Below are positions 26,154-36,153 of a stretch of DNA of 64,000 nucleotides, in pieces. Within the stretch, counting starts at the first letter, position 1; every line of letters starts with the position of its first letter. The position numbers and the translations under genes are program-made. Under the pieces are notes generated by a model that ran no database searches, was not told the origin of the DNA, and worked only from the letters and a program-made list of their open reading frames with translations. The DNA is taken from positions 34,873-98,872 of the forward strand of contig JAGAPK010000055.1 of assembly GCA_017623295.1 (NCBI GenBank), in the 5' to 3' direction. Source of the stretch: Lachnospiraceae bacterium (GTDB lineage Bacteria; Bacillota; Clostridia; Lachnospirales; Lachnospiraceae).

Positions 26154-26948
26154 ATGAAAATAGGATTTATTGGACTGGGAAATATGGCAAGTGCCATTAT
26201 TGGCGGTATGCTGCAAAAGGAAATTGTAAAACCGGAAGATATTATCGGTAGCGATAAATCGGCAGCGATGAGAGAAAAAGCAGCGGAAGCATATGGCATT
26301 TTGACAAAAGAGAATAATGAGGAAGTTGCTACAGCGGCAGATGTGATAATTCTGGCAGTGAAACCACAGTTTCTGGAAGATGTTATCTGCGGAATCAAAG
26401 GTGTAATAAAACCGGAAACTTTATTCATAAGCATTGTTGCCGGTAAGACAATTGCATGGATTGAAAATGCTTTTGAAAAAGAGATTAAGCTGGTGCGTTG
26501 TATGCCGAATACTCCGGCACTGGTAGGGGAAGGCTGTACCGGCGTGTGTGTGAATGCCCATGTATCCGAAGAAGAAAAAGCTTATAGCGTGAAATTATTA
26601 GAAAGTTTCGGAAAGGCAAGTGTGGTAACAGAAAATCTAATGGATGCAGTAGTAGCGGTTAGCGGCAGTTCTCCGGCATATGTATTTATGTTTATTGAGG
26701 CAATGGCAGATGCGGCAGTGGATGCAGGGATGCCAAGAGCACAAGCGTACGAGTTTGCAGCACAGGCAGTATATGGAAGCGCTAAATTAATGTTGGAAAC
26801 CGGTAAACATCCGGGAGAATTGAAGGATATGGTATGTTCTCCGGCCGGAACAACGATTGCCGGTGTTCGTGTTCTGGAAGAAAAAGGATTTCGTGGAACT
26901 GTAATGGATGCTTTGGCAGCTTGTGTAGAAAAATCTAAAAAATTGTAA
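26154..26948 (+). CDS. proC: Pyrroline-5-carboxylate reductase ProC
   Basis: The 264-residue enzyme reduces pyrroline-5-carboxylate to proline with NAD(P)H. The dinucleotide-binding motif GFIGLGNMASAIIGG is at the N-terminus, and the C-terminal signature (AAQAVYGSAKLMLETGKHPGELKDMVCSP, given here by its ends AAQAVYG and PGELKDMVCSPAGTT) is intact. The open frame extends back into the TrmH gene, but AGAGGAAAAAAGT before ATG 26154 and the family start decide. It probably shares a transcript with the methyltransferase gene upstream. Confidence 0.95.
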   Translation: MKIGFIGLGNMASAIIGGMLQKEIVKPEDIIGSDKSAAMREKAAEAYGILTKENNEEVATAADVIILAVKPQFLEDVICGIKGVIKPETLFISIVAGKTIAWIENAFEKEIKLVRCMPNTPALVGEGCTGVCVNAHVSEEEKAYSVKLLESFGKASVVTENLMDAVVAVSGSSPAYVFMFIEAMADAAVDAGMPRAQAYEFAAQAVYGSAKLMLETGKHPGELKDMVCSPAGTTIAGVRVLEEKGFRGTVMDALAACVEKSKKL

Positions 26949-26997
26949 TTATTCTACGCTTATTTTCGTTCATAAATCGGGGACAAGCTGCGTAAAC

Positions 26998-27026
26998 TTG
27001 ACAAAGAAAGGGCGTTTTGCTAAAAT
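26998..27026 (+). promoter_or_regulatory. Near-consensus sigma-A promoter of the cell wall hydrolase gene
   Basis: A perfect TTGACA (26998-27003) and TAAAAT (27021-27026) are 17 bases apart with a TGn extension. It is one of the strongest-looking vegetative promoters in the window. Confidence 0.8.
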
Positions 27027-27111
27027 GTTGCAAATTATGAATTTAACAATTTTGTAATATTTTTGGTAATATTTGCAAAAACCGATGAATGAAAAACGGA
27101 GGTAAGCATTG

Positions 27112-28191
27112 ATGTTAAAACACAGAGGCATAGTCCTTATGCTGCTGGGATTCCTCTTAAGCCTGAGTATGCTGTATGGAATAAACATAGATGCTGAAGC
27201 ATCCACCAGAAAAGAATATTTGGATTCATTAAATGTAGGTATTTCTGATATCATTGACCCTAGTGTAAGTTCGGATGACGAAGAAGCAGTGGAAGAACTG
27301 ACACAGATGGTCGAGGCGGCGGCTGCTGCAGAGGCGGAAAAATCAGATCTGGTGATGGCAGATGTGCAGGTTGCATTGAATGTACGTGCAGAAGCAACAG
27401 AGGATTCTGAAAAAATAGGACTTCTTTACAAAGATTGCGGCGGCAAGATTTTGGAGAGAAAAGACGGATGGACGAAAATTAAATCCGGAGAGTTAGTCGG
27501 ATGGGCAAGCGATGAATATCTTTTGTTTGACGAGGAAGCAGAAGCGTTGGCAAATGAGGTTGGAAATCTGATTGCGACCATTGAAACAGATACTCTTCGA
27601 ATTCGTACAGAGCCGAATACGGAATCTGAAATTCATGCGTTAATTGCGCAGGATGAAGGTTTGGAAATTGTAGAAGTGATTGACGAGGACTGGATTAGTG
27701 TAGACTATGAAGGAGAAATCGGGTATGTTTCAGCCGAATACGTTAACGTGGATTTTCACATTGATGAAGGCGAAACAATGGAAGCCATTAAGAAGCGTGA
27801 GGAAGAAGAAAGACAGCGTAAACTGACTGAAAATCAAGGGGCAGTTGCAGCTGGCGAAGATGATTTGAAACTTCTTGCGGCACTCATTTATTGTGAGGCT
27901 GGTTCCGAAACCTATAACGGAAAGCTGGCAGTTGGCGCGGTTGTTATGAATCGTGTACGAAGTGGGGCTTATCCAAATACGATTTATGGCGTTATTTACT
28001 CTTCCGGCCAGTTTACACCGGCGATGAGTGGTAAAGTAGCAAGAGTTTATAACAATAATAACATACCGGAAAGTTGTTATCAGGCAGCACAGGCAGCGAT
28101 AAACGGCGAAACAAATGTTGGTACTGCTACGCACTTTAGAAGAGCCGGTAATCATGATGGTCTTATTATTGACAACCAGGTATTCTGGTAG
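27112..28191 (+). CDS. Secreted cell wall hydrolase with two SH3b domains
   Basis: The 359-residue protein has a signal peptide (about residues 1-30), a short acidic linker and two bacterial SH3 domains at about 84-140 and 155-212 that should bind the wall. A charged linker leads to a C-terminal cell wall hydrolase domain of the SleB/CwlJ type (Hydrolase_2) at about 250-359. The likely catalytic Glu262 lies in ALIYCEAGSE, followed by AVGAVVMNRV. Such domains cleave glycan strands; in spore formers some act on the spore cortex, but the vegetative promoter suggests a growth role. GGAGG precedes the start; a TTG one codon earlier is also possible. Confidence 0.9.
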   Translation: MLKHRGIVLMLLGFLLSLSMLYGINIDAEASTRKEYLDSLNVGISDIIDPSVSSDDEEAVEELTQMVEAAAAAEAEKSDLVMADVQVALNVRAEATEDSEKIGLLYKDCGGKILERKDGWTKIKSGELVGWASDEYLLFDEEAEALANEVGNLIATIETDTLRIRTEPNTESEIHALIAQDEGLEIVEVIDEDWISVDYEGEIGYVSAEYVNVDFHIDEGETMEAIKKREEEERQRKLTENQGAVAAGEDDLKLLAALIYCEAGSETYNGKLAVGAVVMNRVRSGAYPNTIYGVIYSSGQFTPAMSGKVARVYNNNNIPESCYQAAQAAINGETNVGTATHFRRAGNHDGLIIDNQVFW

Positions 28192-28198
28192 GAATCCC

Positions 28199-28227
28199 TT
28201 GTTTCTATCCGCATAATATAGTAAGAT
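28199..28227 (+). promoter_or_regulatory. Sigma-A promoter of the NfeD-SPFH operon
   Basis: TTGTTT (28199-28204) and TAAGAT (28222-28227) are 17 bases apart, 24 bases before the NfeD start codon. Confidence 0.6.
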
Positions 28228-28250
28228 GGATAAGAAAGGGGTGAAAACAA

Positions 28251-28700
28251 ATGACAACGTTGAATTTAACAATAATGTGGCTTGTTCTTTTAGTGGTTCT
28301 TGTTATTATTGAACTGGCTACCATGGGACTTACAACAATCTGGTTTGCAGGTGGAGCATTAGTGGCAGCACTTGTTTCCATACCGGGAACACCGATTTGG
28401 CTACAGATTATAGTGTTTTTGGTAGTATCTGCACTCTTGCTTTACTTCACAAGACCGATAGCAGTGAAATATTTTAATAGAGACAGAATCAGAACCAATA
28501 CAGAAAGTCTGATTGGCAGACAGGCGATTGTCATCAGTGAAATTAACAATATAGAAGGTACCGGACAAGTAAATGCCGGTGGAATGGAGTGGACTGCGAG
28601 AAGCAGTTACAATAACGTAGTATTACCGGTTGGTGCAGTTGTTACTATATTGGGAATTGATGGCGTGAAGTTAATCGTAGAAGAGAGAAAAGAGGGCTAA
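28251..28700 (+). CDS. NfeD family membrane protein
   Basis: This 149-residue protein is the short NfeD type: two or three membrane helices (about residues 6-75) and a C-terminal OB-fold-like domain (LIGRQAIVISEINNIEGTGQVNAGGMEWTA reduced here to its start LIGRQAIV and end GGMEWTA). NfeD proteins pair with SPFH/flotillin-like proteins and are thought to organise membrane microdomains. The SPFH gene starts two bases after its stop, so the pair is translationally coupled. GAAAGGGGTG precedes the ATG. Confidence 0.92.
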   Translation: MTTLNLTIMWLVLLVVLVIIELATMGLTTIWFAGGALVAALVSIPGTPIWLQIIVFLVVSALLLYFTRPIAVKYFNRDRIRTNTESLIGRQAIVISEINNIEGTGQVNAGGMEWTARSSYNNVVLPVGAVVTILGIDGVKLIVEERKEG

Positions 28701-28702
28701 AA

Positions 28703-29623
28703 ATGGGTGGAGTATATTTTATTTTAGTAGTATTTATTTTGGCGATTATATTATTGGCATCCTGTGTGAAGATTGTGCCACAGGCTCATGCATATGTAGT
28801 AGAACGTCTGGGTGCTTATCAGCAGACGTGGCCGGTAGGTATTCACTTCAAACTTCCTATTGTGGATAAAGTAGCCAAAAAAGTTGTTTTAAAAGAGCAG
28901 GTAGTTGATTTTGCACCACAGCCTGTTATCACAAAAGATAACGTAACCATGAGAATTGATACAGTAGTATTTTTCCAGATTACTGATCCGAAGTTATTTG
29001 CTTACGGTGTTGAAAATCCAATTATGGCGATTGAAAACCTGACAGCAACGACTCTTAGAAATATCATTGGTGAGATGGAACTTGACCAGACACTTACTTC
29101 CAGAGAGATTATCAATACCAAGATGAGAGCCTCTCTTGATATTGCAACGGATCCTTGGGGAATCAAAGTAAACCGTGTTGAGTTAAAGAACATTATTCCA
29201 CCGGCAGCTATTCAGGATGCAATGGAGAAACAGATGAAAGCAGAACGTGAACGTCGTGAAGCAATTCTCCGTGCAGAAGGTGAGAAAAAATCTACTGTCT
29301 TAGTTGCAGAGGGTAATAAGGAATCCGCAATTCTGGAAGCAGAGGCTGAGAAACAGTCTGCAATTCTTCGTGCAGAAGCACAGAAAGAAAAGATGATTCG
29401 TGAAGCAGAAGGTCAGGCAGAAGCAATCTTAAAAGTGCAGCAGGCAACTGCGGACGGTATTCGTATGATTCGTGAAGCAGGAGCAGATGAAGCTGTTCTG
29501 AAACTTAAGAGCCTCGAAGCATTTGAGAAGGCAGCAGACGGTCAGGCAACCAAGATTATCATTCCTTCTGAAATTCAGGGAATGGCGGGACTCGCAGCAT
29601 CTGCAAAAGAGATTTTGAAATAG
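28703..29623 (+). CDS. SPFH/Band 7 (paraslipin-like) membrane protein
   Basis: The 306-residue protein has one N-terminal membrane helix (about 3-22) and an SPFH/Band 7 domain at about 23-185 ([20 protein letters not shown], later [19 protein letters not shown]). A long Ala/Glu-rich coiled coil with repeated EAE.. segments runs over about 185-260. It should oligomerise at the membrane. Being directly after an NfeD gene is the classic arrangement and supports a membrane-scaffold or stress role. The precise function in this family is not settled. Confidence 0.93.
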   Translation: MGGVYFILVVFILAIILLASCVKIVPQAHAYVVERLGAYQQTWPVGIHFKLPIVDKVAKKVVLKEQVVDFAPQPVITKDNVTMRIDTVVFFQITDPKLFAYGVENPIMAIENLTATTLRNIIGEMELDQTLTSREIINTKMRASLDIATDPWGIKVNRVELKNIIPPAAIQDAMEKQMKAERERREAILRAEGEKKSTVLVAEGNKESAILEAEAEKQSAILRAEAQKEKMIREAEGQAEAILKVQQATADGIRMIREAGADEAVLKLKSLEAFEKAADGQATKIIIPSEIQGMAGLAASAKEILK

Positions 29624-29649
29624 GAAAGCAGATAATAATGTAATTTATG

Positions 29650-29673
29650 TAGGACGGTTCTTTAGGACCGTCC
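29650..29673 (+). other. Strong hairpin without a T run before argF
   Basis: TAGGACGGTTC (29650-29660 region) pairs with GGACCGTCCTA ending near 29673 through a 4-base loop. No T tract follows, so it may be a weak terminator of the SPFH operon or an mRNA-end or processing structure upstream of argF. Confidence 0.5.
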
Positions 29674-29705
29674 TATTGTGGAATAAAGAGCAAAGGAGAA
29701 ACGAC

Positions 29706-30701
29706 ATGAATTTAAAAGGACGTAATTTTTTGAAACTTCTGGATTTTACACCGGAAGAAATCATTTATATGCTGGATGTGGCAGCAGATTTGAAGGAGAA
29801 AAAGAAAAAGGGTATTCCGGTAGATTTTCTTCGCGGAAAAAACGTTGCCCTTATTTTTGAAAAAACAAGTACCAGAACCCGTTGCTCTTTTGAGGTAGCA
29901 GCACATGATTTGGGTATGGGAACTACATATCTTGACCCGTCAGGCTCCCAGATTGGCAAGAAAGAAAGTATTGCCGATACCGCACGTGTTCTTGGACGTA
30001 TGTATGAAGGAATCGAGTATCGTGGTTTTGAACAGGAAATTGTAGATGAACTTGCCAAACATGCCGGTGTACCGGTTTGGAATGGACTTACCAATGAGTT
30101 CCATCCGACACAGATGTTAGCCGATTTACTGACAATCAGAGAGCATTTTGGGTATTTAAAAGGTATTAAATTAACATACATGGGAGATGCCCGCTACAAT
30201 ATGGGCAATTCCTTAATGGTTGCCTGTGCAAAAATGGGTATGCACTTTACCGCATGTACGACCAAAGAATATTTCCCGGCGAAAGATTTAGTAGATGAGT
30301 GTGAAAAAATTGCAGCACAGACAGGTGGCAGCATCCGTCTGACAGAAAGCGTAGACGAAGGAACTAAAGATGTAGATGTTATTTACACTGACGTATGGGT
30401 ATCTATGGGTGAACCGGATGAAGTCTGGACAAGTCGTCTGCATGATTTGATGCCGTATCAGGTAAACAGCAAAGTAATGAAAAATGCTGGTGAGAAAGCT
30501 GTGTTTATGCATTGTCTTCCGGCATTCCATGACTTGAATACCAAGATTGGTAAGGAAATCAGTGAGAAATTCGGTATCAATGAGATGGAAGTAACAGACG
30601 AAGTATTTGAATCACCACAGTCTATTGTGTTTGATGAAGCAGAAAATCGCATGCACACGATTAAAGCAGTTATGGCAGTAACACTGGGTATGCCGGAGTA
30701 G
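29706..30701 (+). CDS. argF: Ornithine carbamoyltransferase
   Basis: The 331-residue enzyme joins carbamoyl phosphate and ornithine to give citrulline. The carbamoyl-phosphate loop STRTR is at 55-59, HPTQ at 133-136, the ornithine-side DVWVSMGE block near 228-235 and HCLPAFHD near 272-279; all are intact. The open frame begins ten codons earlier, but AAAGGAGAAACG before ATG 29706 sets the start. With no arcA or arcC nearby, an anabolic role in arginine synthesis is more likely than the catabolic deiminase pathway. birA follows after 16 bases. Confidence 0.95.
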   Translation: MNLKGRNFLKLLDFTPEEIIYMLDVAADLKEKKKKGIPVDFLRGKNVALIFEKTSTRTRCSFEVAAHDLGMGTTYLDPSGSQIGKKESIADTARVLGRMYEGIEYRGFEQEIVDELAKHAGVPVWNGLTNEFHPTQMLADLLTIREHFGYLKGIKLTYMGDARYNMGNSLMVACAKMGMHFTACTTKEYFPAKDLVDECEKIAAQTGGSIRLTESVDEGTKDVDVIYTDVWVSMGEPDEVWTSRLHDLMPYQVNSKVMKNAGEKAVFMHCLPAFHDLNTKIGKEISEKFGINEMEVTDEVFESPQSIVFDEAENRMHTIKAVMAVTLGMPE

Positions 30702-30717
30702 TTAGAAAGAGTTAATT

Positions 30718-31713
30718 ATGGGAACAGATAAAGCAGATATTTTAGCTTTACTTAGGAACAGTAAAGACTACATATCGGGGCAGCAGTTGTGTGACCAGTT
30801 TGGTGTGTCCAGAACTGCTGTCTGGAAAGTAATCAATCAGTTGAAAGAAGAAGGCTACCAGATAGAATCCGTTACTAGAAAAGGATATCGATTGCTTTCT
30901 TGTCCGGAAGTTTTCTCGGAAAGTGAAATTGTAAGCAGAATCAGAACGGATTGGGCTGGACAGAAAATATATTATTACGACGAAACCGGTTCCACGAACA
31001 TCGATGCGAAGCGACTGGCAGAAGAAGGCGCACCACACGGAACAACAGTGGTGGCAGACAAGCAAAAACAAGGTCGTGGAAGACGGGGAAGAGAGTGGGA
31101 GTCACCGGCAGGAACAGCAGTGTACATGTCGATTGCACTGAAGCCCGATTTTGCTCCGGATAAGGCTTCTATGCTTACTTTAGTCATGGCACTTAGTGTT
31201 GCAGAAGCAGTTACCGAACTTACCGGATTGGAAGCGGCGATAAAATGGCCGAATGATATTGTCGTTAATAAGAAAAAAGTCTGTGGGATTCTGACAGAGA
31301 TGAGTGCAGAACTGGATTATATTCACTATATAGTTATTGGTGTTGGTATCAATGTGAACAATCATTTGTCAGAGTTTACAGAAGAAATCAGCAAGACGGC
31401 ATCCTCATTGCAGATAGAATCTGGCAAACCGGTATCCAGAGCTGCTGTGGTAGAACGAGTATTATTTTACTTTGAAAAGAATTATGACATATTTGTCAGA
31501 AAATTAGATTTATCCGAATTACAGGAAGCCTATCAGAAACATCTGATTAACCTAAATACCGAAGTGAAAGTGTTGGACCCAAAAGGGGAGTATACCGGCA
31601 TTGCCAGAGGCATTAGCAAAACAGGAGAACTTCTGGTGGAAAAAGAGGATGGTACAATGGAAACCGTGTATGCGGGAGAGGTTTCTGTCAGAGGATTGTA
31701 TGGATATGTGTAG
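30718..31713 (+). CDS. birA: Bifunctional biotin-protein ligase and repressor BirA
   Basis: The 331-residue protein has an N-terminal winged helix (residues 5-60, SGQQLCDQFGVSRTAVWKVI), the ligase domain with the biotinyl-AMP loop GRGRRGR at 119-125 and KWPND at 176-180, and a C-terminal SH3-like domain. It attaches biotin to carboxylase subunits and, through the helix-turn-helix, would repress biotin uptake or synthesis genes. No biotin gene or BirA operator is seen nearby. The ribosome site before the ATG (AGAAAGAG) is modest. It forms the head of a run birA, DUF6145-like gene, dusB and an unknown gene. Confidence 0.95.
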   Translation: MGTDKADILALLRNSKDYISGQQLCDQFGVSRTAVWKVINQLKEEGYQIESVTRKGYRLLSCPEVFSESEIVSRIRTDWAGQKIYYYDETGSTNIDAKRLAEEGAPHGTTVVADKQKQGRGRRGREWESPAGTAVYMSIALKPDFAPDKASMLTLVMALSVAEAVTELTGLEAAIKWPNDIVVNKKKVCGILTEMSAELDYIHYIVIGVGINVNNHLSEFTEEISKTASSLQIESGKPVSRAAVVERVLFYFEKNYDIFVRKLDLSELQEAYQKHLINLNTEVKVLDPKGEYTGIARGISKTGELLVEKEDGTMETVYAGEVSVRGLYGYV

Positions 31714-31742
31714 AAGCGCAAATGATTCGAAATGGAGGAAAA

Positions 31743-32108
31743 ATGGACGATAAAAGAGTGGTACTTTGCGGTGCAAATGCCTATGAGCAGAAATATTATT
31801 TTAATGAACAGTTTGCGGGAATTCCCGAATCGATCAAAGAAGATTTGCATGTAATCTGTGTACTTTTTACAGAGGAAGTAGGTGGTATTTTTACCATTGT
31901 ATTTGAAGAAGACGGTACGGTTTCTTTAGAAACGAATGCAGAAGAAAACGATTTGCTTTATGATGAAATCAGTAGTGGACTTATGATAAGAGAAATCCGC
32001 AGAAACAGACAGGAGATGTTTGAATCTTTAAGTTTGTATTACAGAGTGTTTATTTTGCATGAAAACATACTGGACGAAGAACTTGGTATGGATGGTGAAG
32101 AAAATTGA
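31743..32108 (+). CDS. Small conserved protein, DUF6145-like
   Basis: A 121-residue acidic soluble protein without signal or membrane segment. The opening RVVLCGANAYEQKYYFN, then PESIKEDLHVICVLFTEEVGG, and later LYYRVFILHE match what I recall of the Lachnospiraceae family DUF6145; that name is not certain. Function is unknown. TGGAGGAAAA before ATG 31743 sets the start. Its TGA stop overlaps the TTG start of dusB in the sequence TTGA, so the two are translationally coupled. Confidence 0.7.
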   Translation: MDDKRVVLCGANAYEQKYYFNEQFAGIPESIKEDLHVICVLFTEEVGGIFTIVFEEDGTVSLETNAEENDLLYDEISSGLMIREIRRNRQEMFESLSLYYRVFILHENILDEELGMDGEEN

Positions 32109-33073
32109 ACAAATTAACGAAATTAACGATAGGAAATGTGACATTAGAGAATAATATCATTCTGGCTCCTATGGCAGGCGTAACCGACCTGCCTTTTCGT
32201 TTGTTGTGCAGGGAACAGGGCGCAGGGCTTGTCTGCATGGAAATGGTAAGTGCCAAAGCAATTATGTATAAGAATAAAAATACCGAGGCACTGCTTGAAA
32301 TTCATCCGGAAGAAGTTCCGGCATCCTTGCAGCTTTTTGGTTCCGACCCGAAGATTATCAGCGAAATGGCGAAACAGATAGAGGAGCGGCCTTTTTCCAT
32401 ATTGGATATCAATATGGGCTGCCCGGTACCGAAAGTAGTCAATAACGGCGAGGGCTCTGCCCTTATGAAAAACCCGAAGCTTGCCGGAGAAATTGTAGCA
32501 GCAACTGTGAAAGCTATTCATAAGCCGGTTACGGTTAAATTTCGTATGGGTTTTGATAAGGACCATATCAATGCAGTAGAGATGGCAAAAGTGATGGAAG
32601 ATGCCGGAGCCAGTGCAATTGCCGTACATGGAAGAACAAGGGAACAGTTCTATGCAGGCGAAGCCGACTGGGAAATCATTGCGAAAGTCAAAGAAGCCGT
32701 TTCCATTCCGGTTATCGGTAACGGTGATGTCGTGGATGGTGTCAGTGCAGCCAAAATGATAGAACAGACCGGTTGTGACGGTATTATGATTGGACGAGCC
32801 TGTCGTGGAAATCCTTGGATTTTCCGTGAGATAGCAGCGTACCTTAAGGATGGTACAGTTCTGCCACCTCCTACCGGAGAAGAGCGCAAAGAAATGATGC
32901 TTCGCCATTGCAGACTGCAATACGAATGTAAGGGCGAGTATACCGGTGTGCGGGAAATGCGTAAGCACGTGTCATGGTACAGTGCCGGAATGCCAAACTC
33001 TGCGAAACTCAGACAACAGGTCAATGCGATTGAAAATTTTGCTGCCCTGGAGGAATTAGTAAAGCAAATGTAG
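32105..33073 (+). CDS. dusB: tRNA-dihydrouridine synthase (DusB type)
   Basis: The 322-residue FMN enzyme reduces specific uridines in tRNA to dihydrouridine. The TIM barrel opens with NIILAPMAGVTDLPFR. The MNMGCP-like active-site block reads INMGCPVPKVVNNGEGSALM with the catalytic Cys near residue 100, and the HGRTREQFY and GNGDV phosphate-binding segments follow. The start is a TTG that overlaps the stop of the upstream gene by four bases (TTGA), with GGTGAAG a few bases before it. It is the third gene of the birA run. Confidence 0.93.
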   Translation: MNKLTKLTIGNVTLENNIILAPMAGVTDLPFRLLCREQGAGLVCMEMVSAKAIMYKNKNTEALLEIHPEEVPASLQLFGSDPKIISEMAKQIEERPFSILDINMGCPVPKVVNNGEGSALMKNPKLAGEIVAATVKAIHKPVTVKFRMGFDKDHINAVEMAKVMEDAGASAIAVHGRTREQFYAGEADWEIIAKVKEAVSIPVIGNGDVVDGVSAAKMIEQTGCDGIMIGRACRGNPWIFREIAAYLKDGTVLPPPTGEERKEMMLRHCRLQYECKGEYTGVREMRKHVSWYSAGMPNSAKLRQQVNAIENFAALEELVKQM

Positions 33074-33086
33074 CGTATATTCTCAT

Positions 33087-33920
33087 ATGGGAAACGAAAC
33101 AATACTTTATTATGTTACGCAGGAAACATGTAATCAAAAGGTCAATAGAAAACATTTCTGGCAAAGGAAGGAACTGCCCTGTTTCATGGTAGAACAGGAC
33201 AATCTGACAATTTATGCAATAATGATTCCAATGCAGCAGAAGAAATGGAAACCGAAAAAACTGCTTCGGCTGATGCGAGATGCACAGGAACGGATTGTGC
33301 AGAGTGAAGAGAAACAAATCGTTTTGCATCCAGACATTGCAGAATTTCTTAATCTGGAAAAAGAAGAGATACCGGATATTTTTTTCTTTTTATCTACTAA
33401 AATATTGGGTTTACAAAAGACGCCTTTCGATTCGGTAGTTCTTTTGCTGGGAAAAGATATGTTTCCAGAATTGCAGATGCGGTATTTTGCCGAGATGATG
33501 CAACCTTTTTTCTCACGAATGAATCATCTGACAATTTTATATGAAGCGGATGAAGAAGAACAGGATAGGTGGCAGGAAGCAATTGAGGATTATACAGATG
33601 CTTTCTATTATGAATATGGGCTGATGGCGCAGATTTTTGGAACGAAGGAGCGCGACAGCCAGAGTGGGTATAAGAGATATGGCAGAGAAAATACGCAGCG
33701 AAATGGGGAGAGAACATTTTTCATAGATTACGGCTATGCAGGAGCGATACCATTTCGGATGATGCGAGATGGAGATACCTATCTGGATGTAGCTGCATCC
33801 GGGAAAAAAGAAATGTTATTAAAGCGAAAATGTGCAGAGGTTTCCTACCTCTCTCCATTGAAATACCTTGACACTACGGTAAAAAGTGGGTATGATAAAT
33901 TAGTTCATTTATGCAAGTGA
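33087..33920 (+). CDS. Conserved-looking protein of unknown function
   Basis: This 277-residue soluble protein has no domain I recognise. Visible features are a basic segment MQQKKWKPKKLLRLMRDAQERI near residues 49-70 (given as MQQKKWKPKKLL), a hydrophobic stretch SVVLLLGKDMF near 116-126, an acidic DEEEQDRW helix near 155, and a C-terminal FFIDYGYAGAIPFRMMRDGDTYLD block near 208-231 (core YGYAGAIPFR). It starts 13 bases after dusB with no clear Shine-Dalgarno, which suggests translation coupled to dusB. Base composition matches the neighbours, so there is no sign of transfer. Confidence 0.65.
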   Translation: MGNETILYYVTQETCNQKVNRKHFWQRKELPCFMVEQDNLTIYAIMIPMQQKKWKPKKLLRLMRDAQERIVQSEEKQIVLHPDIAEFLNLEKEEIPDIFFFLSTKILGLQKTPFDSVVLLLGKDMFPELQMRYFAEMMQPFFSRMNHLTILYEADEEEQDRWQEAIEDYTDAFYYEYGLMAQIFGTKERDSQSGYKRYGRENTQRNGERTFFIDYGYAGAIPFRMMRDGDTYLDVAASGKKEMLLKRKCAEVSYLSPLKYLDTTVKSGYDKLVHLCK

Positions 33921-33971
33921 CGAAGGAAAAATCTTTCGTTCCAATATGAAATAAAGAAAGGGCGAGTTGTC

Positions 33972-34454
33972 ATGGAAGAAAAGAAAAATATTTTAACCTA
34001 TGAAGGACTTAGAAAATATGAGGACGAGTTACACGATTTAAAAGTTGTAAAACGTAAAGAAGTTGCACAGAAAATTAAAGAAGCAAGAGAACAAGGCGAC
34101 TTGTCCGAAAATGCAGAATATGATGCAGCAAAAGATGAACAACGTGATATTGAGGCAAGAATTGAAGAATTAGAGAAAATCTTAAAAAATGCCGAAGTTG
34201 TTGTAGAAGACGAAGTTGACTTAGACAAGATTAACATTGGTTGTCAGGTTAAAATTCTTGATATGGAATATAATGAAGAATTGGAATACAAAATTGTAGG
34301 TTCTACCGAAGCAAACAGCTTAAAAGGTAAAATCTCCAATGAATCACCGGTAGGTAAAGCTTTAATCGGAAGTAAAGTCGGTGATGTAGTAGATGTTGAA
34401 ACACAGGCCGGTATTTTACAGTATAAAGTTTTAGAAATACAGAGATCAAACTAA
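33972..34454 (+). CDS. greA: Transcription elongation factor GreA
   Basis: The 160-residue protein has the N-terminal antiparallel coiled coil with the acidic tip ([16 protein letters not shown] at about 42-57) that enters the RNA polymerase secondary channel. A C-terminal FKBP-like domain ends in [16 protein letters not shown]. It stimulates cleavage of backtracked RNA. AAAGGGCGAG precedes the ATG. It lies upstream of lysS, an arrangement common in Firmicutes; a 6-bp hairpin (34463-34482) between them may tune lysS expression. Confidence 0.96.
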   Translation: MEEKKNILTYEGLRKYEDELHDLKVVKRKEVAQKIKEAREQGDLSENAEYDAAKDEQRDIEARIEELEKILKNAEVVVEDEVDLDKINIGCQVKILDMEYNEELEYKIVGSTEANSLKGKISNESPVGKALIGSKVGDVVDVETQAGILQYKVLEIQRSN

Positions 34455-34507
34455 GTATGTGTCCATAGCGGAAGTTCTATGGATTTTGGAAAGGTATGGT
34501 TATTAAG

Positions 34508-36010
34508 ATGGCAGAACAGCAGAATCAGGAAAAAGGACAACAGGTACAGGACATTAACCAGTTGTTAAAAGTAAGACGTGAGAAACTTGCAACATTACAG
34601 GAAAACGGCAAAGACCCTTTTCAGATTACAAAATATGATGTGACACATCACAGCCAGGAAATCAAAGATAATTTTGATGATTTGGAAGGCAAGAGCGTTT
34701 CTATCGCAGGACGTGTGATGTCCAAACGTGTTATGGGTAAAGCATCTTTCTGTAACGTACAGGATTTGGAAGGTAATATTCAGTCTTACGTGGCAAGAGA
34801 CAGTATTGGAGAAGAACCTTACGCTGATTTCAAAAAATATGACGTAGGTGATATTGTTGGTATCGTAGGTGAAGTATTCAAAACCAAGACAGGAGAAATT
34901 TCTATCCATGCAAGCAAAGTAACTCTTTTATCCAAGAGTTTACAGATTCTTCCGGAGAAATATCATGGTCTGGTAAATACTGATATCCGTTATCGTCAGA
35001 GATATACTGACCTGATTATGAACGAAGAAGTAAAGAAAACTTTCGTTATGCGTTCTAAAATCATCAGCTCCATCAGACGTTACTTAGATGGACTCGGATT
35101 TTTAGAGGTTGAAACACCAATGCTTGTTTCTAATGCAGGTGGTGCAGCAGCAAGACCTTTTGAAACACATTACAATGCATTGGACGAAGATGTAAAACTT
35201 CGTATTTCTTTGGAATTGTACTTAAAGAGACTTATTGTTGGTGGTCTGGAAAGAGTTTACGAAATCGGACGAGTTTTCCGTAACGAAGGTCTTGATACAA
35301 GACACAATCCGGAATTCACTCTGATGGAATTATATCAGGCATACACAGATTACAACGGTATGATGGATTTGACAGAGAATATGTTCCGCCATGTAGCTCA
35401 GGAAGTATGCGGTACAACCGTAGTACCTTATGGCGACGTTGAAATCGATTTGGGTTCTCCATTCAAGAGAATTACTATGATTGATGCGGTAAAAGAATAT
35501 ACAGGCATTGACTTTGACCAGATTGCAGATACAGCAGAAGCAAAGAAGATTGCTGATGAAAAAGGTGTTCATTATGAAGAACGCCATACAAAAGGCGATA
35601 TCTTAAATCTTTTCTTCGAAGAGTTTGTAGAAGAACACTTAATCCAGCCTACATTTGTTATGGATCATCCGGTTGAAATTTCTCCTCTTACAAAGAGAAA
35701 ACCGGACAAACCGGATTATGTAGAGCGTTTTGAATTATTTATAACTGCACGTGAAATGTGTAATGCTTACTCTGAACTGAACGATCCAATTGACCAGAGA
35801 GAGCGTTTCAAAGCACAGGAAGCAGCACTTGCCGCAGGTGACGAAGAAGCAAATACAACTGATGAAGATTTCATGAATGCATTGGAAATCGGTATGCCTC
35901 CGACAGGTGGTATCGGTTACGGTATTGACAGATTGGTTATGCTGCTTACGAATTCACCGGCGATTAGGGATGTATTGTTGTTCCCAACAATGAAGAGTCT
36001 GGATAAATAA
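34508..36010 (+). CDS. lysS: Lysyl-tRNA synthetase, class II
   Basis: The 500-residue enzyme charges tRNA-Lys. It has the anticodon-binding OB domain (about 55-170, [20 protein letters not shown]) and the class II core with motif 2 ([20 protein letters not shown] near 255-275) and motif 3 ([12 protein letters not shown] near 470). The frame opens at ATG 34496, but GGAAAGG is only one base before that codon, so ATG 34508 is preferred; the spacing there is long and the choice is not certain. It ends at a terminator directly before the restriction-modification cassette. Confidence 0.94.
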   Translation: MAEQQNQEKGQQVQDINQLLKVRREKLATLQENGKDPFQITKYDVTHHSQEIKDNFDDLEGKSVSIAGRVMSKRVMGKASFCNVQDLEGNIQSYVARDSIGEEPYADFKKYDVGDIVGIVGEVFKTKTGEISIHASKVTLLSKSLQILPEKYHGLVNTDIRYRQRYTDLIMNEEVKKTFVMRSKIISSIRRYLDGLGFLEVETPMLVSNAGGAAARPFETHYNALDEDVKLRISLELYLKRLIVGGLERVYEIGRVFRNEGLDTRHNPEFTLMELYQAYTDYNGMMDLTENMFRHVAQEVCGTTVVPYGDVEIDLGSPFKRITMIDAVKEYTGIDFDQIADTAEAKKIADEKGVHYEERHTKGDILNLFFEEFVEEHLIQPTFVMDHPVEISPLTKRKPDKPDYVERFELFITAREMCNAYSELNDPIDQRERFKAQEAALAAGDEEANTTDEDFMNALEIGMPPTGGIGYGIDRLVMLLTNSPAIRDVLLFPTMKSLDK

Positions 36011-36105
36011 AGTGGCTTAAAATCAAGGATTGAGAGCAATTGCGAAAATAATATTAACCCCAACTTAAACCTAATTATTTATGGCAGAAAGCGACTTGAT
36101 ATGAT

Positions 36106-36138
36106 ATAAAAGGGCAATGTGATAACATGCCCTTTTAT
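36106..36138 (+). terminator. Intrinsic terminator of lysS
   Basis: ATAAAAGGGCA (36106-36116) pairs with TGCCCTTTTAT (36128-36138). It marks the left border of the restriction-modification cassette, whose first gene starts 16 bases later. Confidence 0.85.
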
Positions 36139-36153
36139 AAGTTGGAGAATTAG

